This document shows, in pieces, positions 33,311 through 41,729 of a stretch of DNA of 64,000 nucleotides; the stretch's first letter is position 1; the number at the start of each line of letters is the position of its first letter. The stretch is from Mycobacterium sp. Marseille-P9652 (GTDB lineage Bacteria > Actinomycetota > Actinomycetes > Mycobacteriales > Mycobacteriaceae): the NCBI RefSeq assembly GCF_902652685.1, contig NZ_CACRUY010000018.1, positions 1 through 64,000 on the forward strand, read 5' to 3'. Below the pieces are notes generated by a model that did no database searches, was not told the origin of the DNA, and worked only from the letters and a program-made list of their open reading frames with translations. The position numbers and the translations under genes were made by a program.

Positions 33311-34078
33311 TCAAGCGGCCAGCGCGGCGCGGGCGGCTGTGTGCGTCTGCCGCGCGTAACCGCCGCCGAACAGCACGACGTGCGCGAGCAGCGGGAAGAG
33401 CTGGTGCAGCCCGATGCGGTCGCGCCAGCCGGGCCTCAGCGGCCGTACCCGCTCGTATCCGGCCACGACCGCCTCGTAGTGCGGGCAGCCGAACAGCGCG
33501 AGCATGGCGAGGTCGGTCTCGCGGTGGCCGGCGTGCGCGGCGGGATCGATCAGCACCACCCCGTCGGGGGTCCACATCACGTTCCCGCTCCACAGGTCGC
33601 CGTGCAGCCGCGCCGGCGGGTTGTTGTCGTCGAAATCACCTGAGCGGCAACGCTTCATGACCGACTCGATAGCGGCCCGGGTCGGGGCGTCGAGCCTGGG
33701 CGACGCCAGCTCGGCCATCGGGGCCAGCCGCTCCTCGGCGTAGAACTCGCCCCAGCTCGGGTGGGCGTTCAGCGACATCGGCAGGGGCTGCGACAGCGGC
33801 CCGAAGAACCCGGGGCCGCCCCATCCGTCGGGACCCGCGCCGAATGCCGGCGCGCCCGCGTCGTGGGTCACCGCGAGGTGCGCGCCGAACGCGCGCGCCG
33901 CCTCGGCCGTCGGGCTTACCGAGCGCAATCGCCCGAGGGTCAGGCTCGTCGCGTCGACGGCGACGACCTCGGCGCAGCGCACGCCGCCCTCGACACCGGC
34001 GAGCCAGCGCAATCCCGCTGCCTCCCAGGCGAAGTAGCCGTCCGGGGCGCCCGGGTTCTGCTTGACGAAATCGGTCAA
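33311..34078 (-). CDS. Fructosamine kinase-family (APH-fold) kinase
   Basis: The 255-residue protein begins at TTG 34078, which overlaps the fadD19 stop codon by TTGA. It has the catalytic loop HGDLWSGNVMW and the DFG-equivalent VVLIDPAAHAGHRETDLAM, both diagnostic of the fructosamine/ribulosamine kinase group. The N-terminus [15 protein letters not shown] lacks the full-length family's first strands, a form common in actinobacteria. Such kinases repair glycated amines or phosphorylate small sugars. Why it should be coupled to a sterol-CoA ligase is unknown. The aligned M. tuberculosis locus has PE_PGRS genes instead, from memory. Confidence 0.82.
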   Translation of the reverse strand: MTDFVKQNPGAPDGYFAWEAAGLRWLAGVEGGVRCAEVVAVDATSLTLGRLRSVSPTAEAARAFGAHLAVTHDAGAPAFGAGPDGWGGPGFFGPLSQPLPMSLNAHPSWGEFYAEERLAPMAELASPRLDAPTRAAIESVMKRCRSGDFDDNNPPARLHGDLWSGNVMWTPDGVVLIDPAAHAGHRETDLAMLALFGCPHYEAVVAGYERVRPLRPGWRDRIGLHQLFPLLAHVVLFGGGYARQTHTAARAALAA

Positions 34079-35709
34079 GCGCTCACATGGGCGGCATGCA
34101 CGTCGTCCGCGGGCCTTGCCTCGGTCTGTTCCTTGGCCCAGCGGTAGTCGGGCTTGCCGGCCGGCGAGCGCTTCACCTCGTCGACGAGCCAAAGGCTGCG
34201 TGGCACTTTGTATCCCGCGATCTCCGAGCGCACGAAGCGGTCCAGTTCGGCGAGCAACGGCCGCGCGCCCGGCCGGGGCTGCACGACGGCGGCGACGTGC
34301 TGGCCGTAGCGGGGGTCGGGCACGCCGACCACCAGCGCGTCGAAGACGTCGGGATGGCCCTTCAGCGCGGCCTCGACCTCTTCGGGGTAGATCTTCTCGC
34401 CGCCGCTGTTGATCGACACCGAGCCGCGGCCCAGCATGGTGACCGTCCCGTCCTCCTCCACCAGGGCGTAATCGCCCGGGATCGCGTACCGCACCCCGTT
34501 GAAGGTCTTGAACGTCTCGGCGGTCTTCTTCTCGTCCTTGTAGTAGCCGACGGGAATGTTGCCCTTCTTGGCGATGAGGCCGCGCACGCCCGAGCCGGGC
34601 TTGACCTCGTTGCCCTCCTCGTCGAGCACGACGGTGCGGTGGTCGATCGTCACGCGCGGCCCGCCGCTGTGCGGCGCGTCCTTGGCGACGATGCTGGTGC
34701 CCCCGAAGCCCGTCTCCGAGGAACCGATCGAGTCGGTGATGACGCGGTTCGGCAGCAACTCGAGCAGCTTCTCCTTGATGCTCGGCGAGAACAGCGCCGC
34801 CGTGCTGGCCAACAGGAACAGCGACGAGAGGTCGTAGTCGTGGTCGCGGTCCAGTGCGTCGAGCAGCGGCCGCGCCATCGCGTCGCCGGTGAAGAACAGC
34901 AGGTTCACCTTGTGCTTGTGGATCGTGCGCCACACCTCTTCGGCGTTGAATTCCGGTGCGAGCACGGTGGTTTGGCCGGAGAAGATCGACATCCAGGTGG
35001 CCGACTGGGTGGCGCCATGGATCATGGGCGGAATCGGATAACGGATCATCGGCGGGTTGGCGGTCGCCCCCTTGGCCAGGTCGTACTCGTCCTTGACGAA
35101 TTCGCCTGTGGCAAAGTCGGTTCCACCCAACAGCACCCGGTAGATGTCCTCGTGGCGCCACATGACGCCCTTCGGGAAGCCGGTGGTGCCGCCGGTGTAG
35201 AGCAGGTAGATGTCGTCGGCACTGCGCTCGCCGAAGTCGCGCTCTGGTGACCCCTGGGCGATCGCGTCGTAGAACGAGACGCCGCCGTAGCGCTGGAAGT
35301 CCTTGTCGCTGCCGTCCTCGATCACCAGGATCGTCTTGACGTTGGGGGTGTCCGGCAGGACGTTCGCCACCCGGTCGGCGTACTGGCGCTCGTGCACCAG
35401 CGCCACCATGTCGGAGTTGTCGAACAGGTAGCGAAGCTCGCCCTCGACGTAGCGGTAGTTGACGTTGACCAGGATGGCGCCCGCCTTGACGATCCCCAGC
35501 ATCGCGATGACGATTTCGATGCGGTTGCGGCAGTAGATCCCGACCTTGTCGTCCTTCTTCACGCCCTGATCGATCAGGTAGTGCGCGAGGCGGTTGGCCT
35601 TCTCCTCCAATTCGGCGTAGGTCAACTTCTCGTCGCCGCAGATGAGGGCAACACGGTCAGGCACAGCGTCGATGGCGTGCTCGGCAAGGTCGGCAATGTT
35701 CAGGGCCAC
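34075..35709 (-). CDS. fadD19: FadD19, long-side-chain steroid-CoA ligase
   Basis: The 544-residue ligase has [14 protein letters not shown], the gate motif [44 protein letters not shown] and the C-terminal lysine in [10 protein letters not shown]. It closely follows Rv3515c, which activates 3-oxo-cholest-4-en-26-oate, the first CoA thioester of side-chain degradation and a step also needed for C24-branched phytosterols. The GTG at 35709 gives the known N-terminus [13 protein letters not shown] and lies only 11 bp from the KstR box, so a near-leaderless message is likely. The divergent echA19 shares that box. Confidence 0.95.
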   Translation of the reverse strand: MALNIADLAEHAIDAVPDRVALICGDEKLTYAELEEKANRLAHYLIDQGVKKDDKVGIYCRNRIEIVIAMLGIVKAGAILVNVNYRYVEGELRYLFDNSDMVALVHERQYADRVANVLPDTPNVKTILVIEDGSDKDFQRYGGVSFYDAIAQGSPERDFGERSADDIYLLYTGGTTGFPKGVMWRHEDIYRVLLGGTDFATGEFVKDEYDLAKGATANPPMIRYPIPPMIHGATQSATWMSIFSGQTTVLAPEFNAEEVWRTIHKHKVNLLFFTGDAMARPLLDALDRDHDYDLSSLFLLASTAALFSPSIKEKLLELLPNRVITDSIGSSETGFGGTSIVAKDAPHSGGPRVTIDHRTVVLDEEGNEVKPGSGVRGLIAKKGNIPVGYYKDEKKTAETFKTFNGVRYAIPGDYALVEEDGTVTMLGRGSVSINSGGEKIYPEEVEAALKGHPDVFDALVVGVPDPRYGQHVAAVVQPRPGARPLLAELDRFVRSEIAGYKVPRSLWLVDEVKRSPAGKPDYRWAKEQTEARPADDVHAAHVSA

Positions 35710-35720
35710 GAACCCCAAAT

Positions 35721-35734
35721 TAGAACGTGTTACA
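35721..35734. promoter_or_regulatory. KstR operator between fadD19 and echA19
   Basis: TAGAACGTGTTACA fits the consensus exactly and is identical to the box upstream of fadE26. It is 12 bp from the fadD19 GTG and 34 bp from the echA19 GTG, so it can repress both divergent genes. Confidence 0.85.
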
Positions 35735-35767
35735 TTTCTTGACAAGTTCCAGGAGAAAGGCGGCGCC

Positions 35768-36577
35768 GTGAGCGAGTCCGAGAACCAGCCCTCAGAGGCG
35801 GATGCGCTCGTGGAGCAGCGCGGCCACACTCTGATCGTCACGCTGAACCGGCCGCACGCCCGCAACGCCCTGAGCACCGAAATGATGGAAATCATGGTGC
35901 AGGCCTGGGATCGCGTCGACAACGACGACGACATCCGCTGCTGCATCCTCACCGGGGCCGGCGGCTACTTCTGCGCCGGCATGGACCTCAAGGCGGCAAC
36001 GAAACGGCCACCTGGTGAATCTTTTAAGGACGGCAGCTACGACCCGTCGCGAATCGACGCGCTGCTCAAGGGCCGCCGCCTGACCAAGCCGTTGATCGCG
36101 GCCGTCGAGGGCCCCGCGATCGCGGGCGGCACCGAGATTTTGCAGGGCACCGACATCCGGGTCGCCGGCGAGAGCGCCAAGTTCGGCATCTCGGAGGCCA
36201 AGTGGAGCCTGTACCCGATGGGCGGGTCGGCCGTGCGGCTGGTTCGGCAGATCCCGTACACGGTCGCATGCGACCTGCTGCTGACCGGGCGGCACATCAC
36301 GGCGGCCGAGGCCAAGGAGATCGGGCTGATCGGGTATCTCGTGCCCGACGGTCAGGCCCTGACCAAGGCGCTCGAGATCGCCGAGCTGATCGAGAACAAC
36401 GGACCGTTGGCCGTCCAGGCCATCCTGCGGGCGATCCGCGAGACCGAGGGTCTCAACGAGAACGACGCGTTCAAGATAGACACCCAGATCGGCATCAAGG
36501 TGTTCCTCTCCGACGACGCCAAGGAAGGGCCGCGGGCGTTCGCGGAGAAGCGCAAGCCGGAGTTCAAGAACAGGTAG
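35768..36577 (+). CDS. echA19: EchA19, steroid enoyl-CoA hydratase
   Basis: The 269-residue crotonase starts at GTG 35768 behind AGGAGA; the frame is open further upstream but that stretch belongs to the promoter and fadD19. Oxyanion loops are [13 protein letters not shown] and [18 protein letters not shown]; the region [17 protein letters not shown] carries the expected acidic residue near the active site. It matches Rv3516 (263 residues), which hydrates side-chain enoyl-CoA thioesters of cholesterol. It is expressed from the KstR-controlled divergent promoter shared with fadD19. A repeat-flanked nuclease-like gene follows. Confidence 0.94.
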   Translation: MSESENQPSEADALVEQRGHTLIVTLNRPHARNALSTEMMEIMVQAWDRVDNDDDIRCCILTGAGGYFCAGMDLKAATKRPPGESFKDGSYDPSRIDALLKGRRLTKPLIAAVEGPAIAGGTEILQGTDIRVAGESAKFGISEAKWSLYPMGGSAVRLVRQIPYTVACDLLLTGRHITAAEAKEIGLIGYLVPDGQALTKALEIAELIENNGPLAVQAILRAIRETEGLNENDAFKIDTQIGIKVFLSDDAKEGPRAFAEKRKPEFKNR

Positions 36578-36593
36578 TCGGTTCACCTTCTTG

Positions 36594-36655
36594 CGCCGAA
36601 CGTGCATTCCTTGTGCATTCTCGGCCGATTTCTCGCGCTGAGTGCACGCTCGGCG
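36594..36655. repeat. 62-bp palindromic repeat, left flank of nuclease-like gene
   Basis: The element begins CGCCGAACGTGCA and ends TGCACGCTCGGCG; the ends are inverted repeats with one mismatch. A second 62-bp copy with the same ends lies at 37515-37576, so the pair brackets the gene at 36690-37550. Confidence 0.75.
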
Positions 36656-36689
36656 AAGGTGTCGGTACCCCACGCCACACTCGGCTGCC

Positions 36690-37550
36690 ATGGAACCGTT
36701 CATCGGGAGCGAGGCCGTCGCCTCCGGCATCGTCACGCCGTACGCCCTGCGCCGGCGTTTCGTCGCGATTCATCCCGACGTCTACATACCGGCCGGTGTG
36801 GATCTCACCGCTCGATCCCGCGCCAGCGCCGCCTGGTTGTGGTCGAGGCGGCGCGGCATCGTCGCAGGGCAGTCCGCGTCGGCGTTGCACGGCGCCAAGT
36901 GGGTCGACGATCGCACACCGGCGGTCCTGCTTTACGACTATCGCCGTCCGCCGGACAACATCATCACTTGGTCGGATCGCGTGACCGAGGACGAGGTGAC
37001 CTCAATTGAAGGCATCCCCGTGACCACGCCGGCGCGAACCGCCTTCGACCTCGCTTGCCGAACGCCGACGTCGACCGCGGTTGCGGCCATCGACGCGCTG
37101 TTGCGCGCAACAAAATTTGACGTGGCCGAAGCTCTTTCGCTCACCCAGCGGCGCAAGGGACATCGCCACGTCAGGCGCGCGCGGCGCGCCCTGACCCTCG
37201 TCGACGCGGGCGCCCAATCGCCTCGAGAGACCTGGCTGCGGCTGCTGGTCATCGAGGCCGGTTATCCGCGACCACGGACACAGATCCCGGTCTACGGCGA
37301 ATACGGGGAACTCGTTGCCGTCCTCGACATGGGCTGGGAGGACGTCAAAATTGCGCTCGAGTACGAGGGCGACCATCATCGGATTGATCGCCGGCAATTT
37401 CGGAGAGACATCGCCCGCTTCGAGGCGCTGCCAGACCTCGGCTGGATCACGATTCGGGTGAGCGCCGGCGACACGCAGGGCGGCATCCTGGCGCGCCTGG
37501 CCACAACTTGGGCGCGCCGAACGTGCACTCAGCGTCGAAAAACCGCGTGA
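36690..37550 (+). CDS. AbiEi-like/DUF559 (Vsr-fold) protein, copy 1
   Basis: The 286-residue protein has an N-terminal winged-helix-like part seen in AbiEi antitoxin-type proteins (ALRRRFVAIHPDVYI, then GIVAGQSASALHGAKW and GIPVTTPARTAFDLAC) and a C-terminal DUF559/Vsr-like nuclease part with LDMGWEDVK (Asp213, Asp218, Lys220), Glu224 and YEGDHHRID. This resembles a PD-(D/E)xK site. ATG 36690 is preferred over an upstream start. The gene is bracketed by 62-bp palindromic repeats and its last 12 codons and stop lie inside the right one. Rv3517 holds this position in M. tuberculosis; homology is not checked. DNA binding or cleavage is inferred. Confidence 0.72.
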   Translation: MEPFIGSEAVASGIVTPYALRRRFVAIHPDVYIPAGVDLTARSRASAAWLWSRRRGIVAGQSASALHGAKWVDDRTPAVLLYDYRRPPDNIITWSDRVTEDEVTSIEGIPVTTPARTAFDLACRTPTSTAVAAIDALLRATKFDVAEALSLTQRRKGHRHVRRARRALTLVDAGAQSPRETWLRLLVIEAGYPRPRTQIPVYGEYGELVAVLDMGWEDVKIALEYEGDHHRIDRRQFRRDIARFEALPDLGWITIRVSAGDTQGGILARLATTWARRTCTQRRKTA

Positions 37551-37576
37551 ATCTCGCGCTCAGTACACGCTCGACG
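37515..37576. repeat. 62-bp palindromic repeat, right flank of nuclease-like gene
   Basis: The element begins CGCCGAACGTGCACTCAGCG and ends CGCTCAGTACACGCTCGACG, imperfect inverted ends that mirror the copy at 36594-36655. The first 36 bases encode the C-terminus and stop codon of the nuclease-like gene. Confidence 0.75.
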
Positions 37577-37588
37577 ACGCAGGGGCCT

Positions 37589-38782
37589 CTAGCCCACCGG
37601 GGCGGTGGGGGTGAACACCACCGGCATGGACTCCAGGCCGCTGACGAAGTTCGCCGGGCGCAGCGGCAGATCCGCGTCCGAGGCCAGGCGCATGTCCGGA
37701 AGCCGCTGCAGAAGTCGTGACTGCATGATCGACATCTCGAGCCGGGCGAGCTGATTGCCGAGGCAGAAGTGCGTCCCGAAGCCGAACGCGAGGTGGCTGT
37801 TGGGGTAGCGCTCGATGTCGAAGCTCTCCGGGTCCTCGAAAACCTTCTCGTCGAAGTTGGCCGACTCGAACAGCAGAATCATTTTCTCGCCCTGGTGCAG
37901 CGGGGTGCCGTGGAAATCGGTGTCCGCGGTGATCGTGCGGGCCATGTTCTTCACCGGGGACGTCCAGCGCAGCATCTCTTCGATGGCGTTGGGCAGCAGC
38001 TTCAGGTCTTTGACCAGGCGCCGGTGCTGGTCCGGGTGCAAGAGGAGTTGCCGTGTCCCGCCGGAGAGCGTGTGCCGGGTGGTCTCGTCGCCGCCGATCA
38101 GCAGCAGCAGCACCTCGGTGACGATCTGGTGATCCTCCAGGCGTGAGCCCTCGACCTCGGCGTGCACGAGGACGCTCACCAGATCGTCGGTCGGTTGCTC
38201 CTTGCGGGCGGCGATCATGCCCATCATGTATTCGCTGTATGCGGCGAAGGCGTCCATGGTCACCTGGACATCGGCTTCGGCCGCCGTGCTGCTCAACGCG
38301 CCGACCAGGTCATCGGACCACTTGAGGAACATCGTGCGTTCCTCCGGAAGTACGCCCAGCATATCGCCGATGACGGCCATCGGCAGCGGGGCGGCCAGGT
38401 CCCATACGAAATCGCACGCGCCGCGCTCGCACACCGCGTCGATCAGCGTGTCACACAGCGAAAGAATCTTGGACTCCTGGTCTTTCACGCGTTTGCGGGT
38501 GAAGCCGGAATTGACGAGCTTGCGGCGCAAGAGATGCTGCGGGTCGTCCATCTCGATCATCATCTCGACACCCGGTTGGTCCGGCCGGATGCCGCCCGCG
38601 TTCGAGAACAATTCGGGATTGCGCTCGGCGTCGATCACCGATTGATAGGTCGAGGCGGCCGCCAACCCGTTGCGGTCGCGGAACACCGGCTCGTTCTCGC
38701 GCATCCAGCGGTAGACGGCGTGGGAGTCACCGGCGTAGAAGGTGCCGTCGGTGAGGTCGACGTCCGGCCTGGTCATGGTCAT
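37589..38782 (-). CDS. cyp142: CYP142, cholest-4-en-3-one 26/27-hydroxylase
   Basis: The 397-residue P450 has the I-helix GGDETTRHTLSGG with the acid-alcohol style proton relay, the ExxR motif in EEMLR, and the haem loop FGFGTHFCLGNQLAR with the proximal cysteine. It closely matches Rv3518c (398 residues), which oxidises the terminal methyl of the cholesterol side chain as a back-up to CYP125 with opposite stereochemistry. The ATG at 38782 overlaps the stop of the acetoacetate decarboxylase-like gene by ATGA, so both are expressed together, probably from the KstR box at 39585-39598. Confidence 0.95.
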   Translation of the reverse strand: MTMTRPDVDLTDGTFYAGDSHAVYRWMRENEPVFRDRNGLAAASTYQSVIDAERNPELFSNAGGIRPDQPGVEMMIEMDDPQHLLRRKLVNSGFTRKRVKDQESKILSLCDTLIDAVCERGACDFVWDLAAPLPMAVIGDMLGVLPEERTMFLKWSDDLVGALSSTAAEADVQVTMDAFAAYSEYMMGMIAARKEQPTDDLVSVLVHAEVEGSRLEDHQIVTEVLLLLIGGDETTRHTLSGGTRQLLLHPDQHRRLVKDLKLLPNAIEEMLRWTSPVKNMARTITADTDFHGTPLHQGEKMILLFESANFDEKVFEDPESFDIERYPNSHLAFGFGTHFCLGNQLARLEMSIMQSRLLQRLPDMRLASDADLPLRPANFVSGLESMPVVFTPTAPVG

Positions 38783-39495
38783 GAGATCTCCTTGGCGTCG
38801 CCGAACGTCATCTGTACGTGGTCCGCGGAGCTGGACACCATCGCGCGCTTCGGAAGTCCCAAGGAGGCAAGCTCTTTGGCGTAGGGGTGGTCGCCCAGCC
38901 GGACGCGCACCCCCCCGAATCGGGTGCGCACACCGTCCAACGTGAACTCGAACGGGGTCTCGCGCGTGACGCCGTCGCGGTGCGAGTAGCTGCGCTGCTC
39001 CTGGTGGCGGGGCGCCAGCCGGAACGGCAGCCCGCGGGCGAAGTCCATGCCGATCACCAACTGCCCGTCCACGCGGCACTCGAACCCGAACTGCCGGTCC
39101 TCGCGAACGGTGAAGTCCGCCATGACTTTCGGGTAGCCCCAGATCTTGGTTCCCGCCTCCAGCGTGAACTCCTGGTCAACGGGCAAGTGGTGGATGAAGG
39201 CGCCCGCCGACTGCAGCGCGCGCGGTCCGCTCGCGCTCGATCCCGGGGGGTTGACCATCACGCTGGTGCCCCATTCGTAGTACTGGCCGAGGTCCCCGTC
39301 GATGTAGTGCATCAGCATGAGCACCACGACCGCGCGGCCCGGCAGGTAGCGGCAGACCCGCAGACCGCTGTAGTCGATCAGCTGCTGGGCCGCGTCGGCG
39401 TCGACCGAGAACATCGCCATGTGCTGAGTCGCCTGACGGATCCTCACCGGCATGGTGAGCACCGTGCCCGCGATGGTGTGCTGCGAGGCAGTCAT
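38779..39495 (-). CDS. Acetoacetate decarboxylase-superfamily protein (Rv3519-like)
   Basis: The 238-residue protein belongs to the acetoacetate decarboxylase superfamily: AGTKIWGYPKVMADF contains the GYPK segment around the Schiff-base lysine of true decarboxylases, and EWGTSVMVNPPG resembles the conserved N-terminal strand. It matches Rv3519 in size (236 residues) and neighbours. The reaction is unknown; many family members are decarboxylases, aldolase-dehydratases or non-catalytic. It is first in the two-gene unit with cyp142 and lies 90 bp downstream of a KstR box, so a role in sterol side-chain chemistry is likely by context. Confidence 0.8.
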   Translation of the reverse strand: MTASQHTIAGTVLTMPVRIRQATQHMAMFSVDADAAQQLIDYSGLRVCRYLPGRAVVVLMLMHYIDGDLGQYYEWGTSVMVNPPGSSASGPRALQSAGAFIHHLPVDQEFTLEAGTKIWGYPKVMADFTVREDRQFGFECRVDGQLVIGMDFARGLPFRLAPRHQEQRSYSHRDGVTRETPFEFTLDGVRTRFGGVRVRLGDHPYAKELASLGLPKRAMVSSSADHVQMTFGDAKEIS

Positions 39496-39513
39496 TCGGT
39501 CTCCTGTCCTCGT

Positions 39514-39581
39514 GGCGACCCGTCCCCCAACGTGCGCGGGGGTGCCCCCGGCGCCCGGCTTCGCCGCGTTTGCGATCGCCA
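39514..39581. repeat. Diverged copy of the 53-bp repeat next to a KstR box
   Basis: GGCGACCCG at 39514-39522 and GCGCCCGGCTTCGCCGCGTT with TGCGATCGCCA at 39551-39581 reproduce both ends of the 53-bp unit found at 6551-6720, with about 15 extra bases between. The copy stops three bases short of the KstR box. Confidence 0.55.
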
Positions 39582-39584
39582 GAC

Positions 39585-39598
39585 TAGAACGCGTTCTA
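39585..39598. promoter_or_regulatory. KstR operator upstream of the Rv3519-like/cyp142 unit
   Basis: TAGAACGCGTTCTA is a perfect palindrome that fits TnnAACnnGTTnnA. It lies 90 bp upstream of the Rv3519-like gene and 21 bp beyond the stop of the Rv3520c-like gene, so it should serve the former. Confidence 0.85.
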
Positions 39599-39618
39599 TT
39601 CCTCCGGCAACACCCTGG

Positions 39619-40650
39619 TTAGGTCAGCGAGGCGAGTTCACGGATATGTCCCGCGTCGCGGCCGTTGACGACCATCATGGTGACGCCCGCGGCCTCCCAC
39701 ACCTTCACCTGCCGGCGCACGTAGTCGAGGTCGCCGGCGATCGCGGCGTCGTCGACCAACTCGTCGGGAATGACCTCCGCGGCCTTGTCCTTCTGGTTGC
39801 TGCGGAACAGCTTGGTCACGTCGTCGACCACCTCGGCGTAACCCATCCTGCGGTAGACGTCGGCGTGGAAGTTGGTGTCCTCGGCCCCCATCCCGCCCAT
39901 GTACAGGGCCAGATACGGCTTCATGGCCGCGAACGCGGCGGCGCGGTCGTCGGTGACGACGATCGTCGCGGTCGCGCAGATCTCGAAGTCCTCGCGGCTC
40001 CGGCGCGCGCCGGGCCGGGCGAACCCCTCGTCGAGCCACGCGTTGTAGGTGTCGGCCATCCGCGGGGTGTAGAAGATGGGCAGCCAGCCGTCGCAGATCT
40101 CGGCGGCCAGCGCGACGTTCTTGGGGCCCTCGGCGCCGAGCATGATCGGGATGTCCGCGCGCAGGGGGTGGGTGATGGGCTTCAGGGGCTTGCCCAGCCC
40201 CGTCGTGTTCGGGCCGGACAGCGGCAGCGGGTAGTGCGGGCCGGCACTGGTCACCGGCTTCTCCCGGGCCCACACCTGCCGCACGATGTCGATGTATTCG
40301 CGGGTGCGCGCGAGCGGCTTGGGAAACGACTGGCCGTACCAGCCCTCGACCACCTGCGGCCCGGACACCCCCAGGCCCAGGATGTGCCGGCCGCCGGAGA
40401 GGTGGTCCAGGGTGAGCGCCGCCATCGCGCAGGCCGTCGGCGTGCGGGCGGACAGTTGGACCACCGACGTGCCGAGCCGCACCCGCCGCGTCGACGAGCC
40501 CCACCACGCCAGCGGCGTGTAGGCGTCGGATCCCCATGCCTCGGCGGTGAACACGGCGTCGAAGCCGGCCTCCTCGGCCGCGGCGACGAGTTCCGCGTGG
40601 TTTGCGGGCGGCTGCGCCCCCCAATAGCCGAGCTGTAAACCGAGCTTCAT
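39619..40650 (-). CDS. F420-dependent luciferase-like oxidoreductase (Rv3520c-like)
   Basis: The 343-residue protein is a luciferase-like monooxygenase-fold TIM barrel of the LLM class F420 type: MKLGLQLGYWG at the N-terminus, GFDAVFTAEAWGSDAYTPLAW, RVRLGTSVVQLSARTP, LDHLSGGRHILGLGVSGPQVVEG and YIDIVRQVW. It matches Rv3520c (347 residues). Members transfer hydride between F420 and a substrate. It belongs to the sterol regulon by its KstR-type promoter at 40695-40708, which it shares with the divergent DUF35 gene, but its substrate is unknown. A role in ring or side-chain reduction is inference. Confidence 0.9.
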   Translation of the reverse strand: MKLGLQLGYWGAQPPANHAELVAAAEEAGFDAVFTAEAWGSDAYTPLAWWGSSTRRVRLGTSVVQLSARTPTACAMAALTLDHLSGGRHILGLGVSGPQVVEGWYGQSFPKPLARTREYIDIVRQVWAREKPVTSAGPHYPLPLSGPNTTGLGKPLKPITHPLRADIPIMLGAEGPKNVALAAEICDGWLPIFYTPRMADTYNAWLDEGFARPGARRSREDFEICATATIVVTDDRAAAFAAMKPYLALYMGGMGAEDTNFHADVYRRMGYAEVVDDVTKLFRSNQKDKAAEVIPDELVDDAAIAGDLDYVRRQVKVWEAAGVTMMVVNGRDAGHIRELASLT

Positions 40651-40694
40651 GACGTTCGCCCTCCCGGAGGCTGACCCGATGTTGAATCCGTACT

Positions 40695-40708
40695 TAGAAC
40701 CTGTTCTA
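40695..40708. promoter_or_regulatory. KstR operator between Rv3520c-like and Rv3521-like genes
   Basis: TAGAACCTGTTCTA fits the consensus and is almost a full palindrome. It is 45 bp from the Rv3520c-like ATG and 10 bp from the Rv3521-like GTG. Confidence 0.85.
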
Positions 40709-40717
40709 CTCGATGGC

Positions 40718-41713
40718 GTGACAGCCAGCTCAAGCAGCCCGACCTTGACCGATCACTCCGAGCCGCCGCTCTCCGCGCCGCTGACGTTGTCCTTTGACTA
40801 CACCCGTTCGGTCGGCCCGACGCTCGGGAAGTTCTTCACCGCTCTGCGTGACCGCCACGTCCTCGGCGTGCGTGGCTCGGATGGCCGAGTTCATGTCCCG
40901 CCGGCCGAATACGACCCCGTCACCTACGAGCCCCTCGGCGAGATGGTGCCGGTCTCGGCCGTCGGCACCGTGGCATCGTGGAGCTGGCAGCCCGAGCCGC
41001 TCGAGGGTCAGCCGCTGGACCGCCCGTTCGCCTGGGCGCTGATCAAGCTCGACGGCGCCGACACCCTGCTGATGCACGCCGTCGACGCCGGCAGCCCCGA
41101 TGCCATCCACATCGGCAGCCGGGTGCACGTGCACTGGGCCGACGAGCCGGTCGGGGCGATCACCGACATCGCCTACTTCGCGCTCGGCGACCAGGCCGAG
41201 CCGGTCGCGGAATCCTCTGGGACCGAACGGGATCCGGTGACCATGATCGTCACGCCGATCTCGATGACCATTCAGCACACCGCCTCCCACGAGGAGAGCG
41301 CCTACCTGCGGGCGATCGCCGAGGGCAAGCTGCTAGGGGCGCGCACCGGCGCGCAAGGGAAGGTGTACTTCCCGCCCCACGGCGCGGACCCGGCGACCGG
41401 CCAGCCGACCACCGAGTTCGTCGAACTGCCGGACAAGGGCACGGTGACGACGTTCGCCATCATCAACATCCCGTTCCAGGGCCAGCGCATCAAGCCGCCC
41501 TACGTGGCGGCCTACGTGCTGCTCGACGGAGCCGACATCCCGTTCCTGCACCTGGTCGCCGACGTCGACGCGCACGAGGTGCGGATGGGCATGCGCGTCG
41601 AGGCGGTGTGGAAGCCCCAGGACGAGTGGGGTTTTGGCATCGACAACATCGAGTACTTCCGGCCGACGGGCGAACCCGACGCCGACTACGACACCTACAA
41701 GCACCACCTGTAA
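40718..41713 (+). CDS. Tandem DUF35 OB-fold protein (Rv3521-like)
   Basis: The 331-residue protein carries two copies of the DUF35/ChsH2-type OB-fold region: first VPVSAVGTVASWSW...FAWALIKLDGADTLLMHAV, then GTVTTFAIINIPFQG...VAAYVLLDGADIPFLHLV. Each is preceded by a segment with VHVPPAEYDP or VYFPPHGADP, where DUF35 proteins usually carry zinc-ligand cysteines; these are absent. DUF35 proteins partner thiolase-fold lipid transfer proteins, and the gene is followed by ltp4 and ltp3. The GTG at 40718 lies 10 bp after the KstR box, arguing against the longer frame from 40649. Confidence 0.85.
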   Translation: MTASSSSPTLTDHSEPPLSAPLTLSFDYTRSVGPTLGKFFTALRDRHVLGVRGSDGRVHVPPAEYDPVTYEPLGEMVPVSAVGTVASWSWQPEPLEGQPLDRPFAWALIKLDGADTLLMHAVDAGSPDAIHIGSRVHVHWADEPVGAITDIAYFALGDQAEPVAESSGTERDPVTMIVTPISMTIQHTASHEESAYLRAIAEGKLLGARTGAQGKVYFPPHGADPATGQPTTEFVELPDKGTVTTFAIINIPFQGQRIKPPYVAAYVLLDGADIPFLHLVADVDAHEVRMGMRVEAVWKPQDEWGFGIDNIEYFRPTGEPDADYDTYKHHL

Positions 41714-41729
41714 AGGGCACATTCATCAC

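Noticed and set aside
36690-37550. Classical insertion sequence at the nuclease-like genes
   Set aside because: No transposase motif and no target-site duplication could be recognised, and the flanking palindromes are imperfect. I therefore list repeats and genes separately and keep mobility as a hypothesis.
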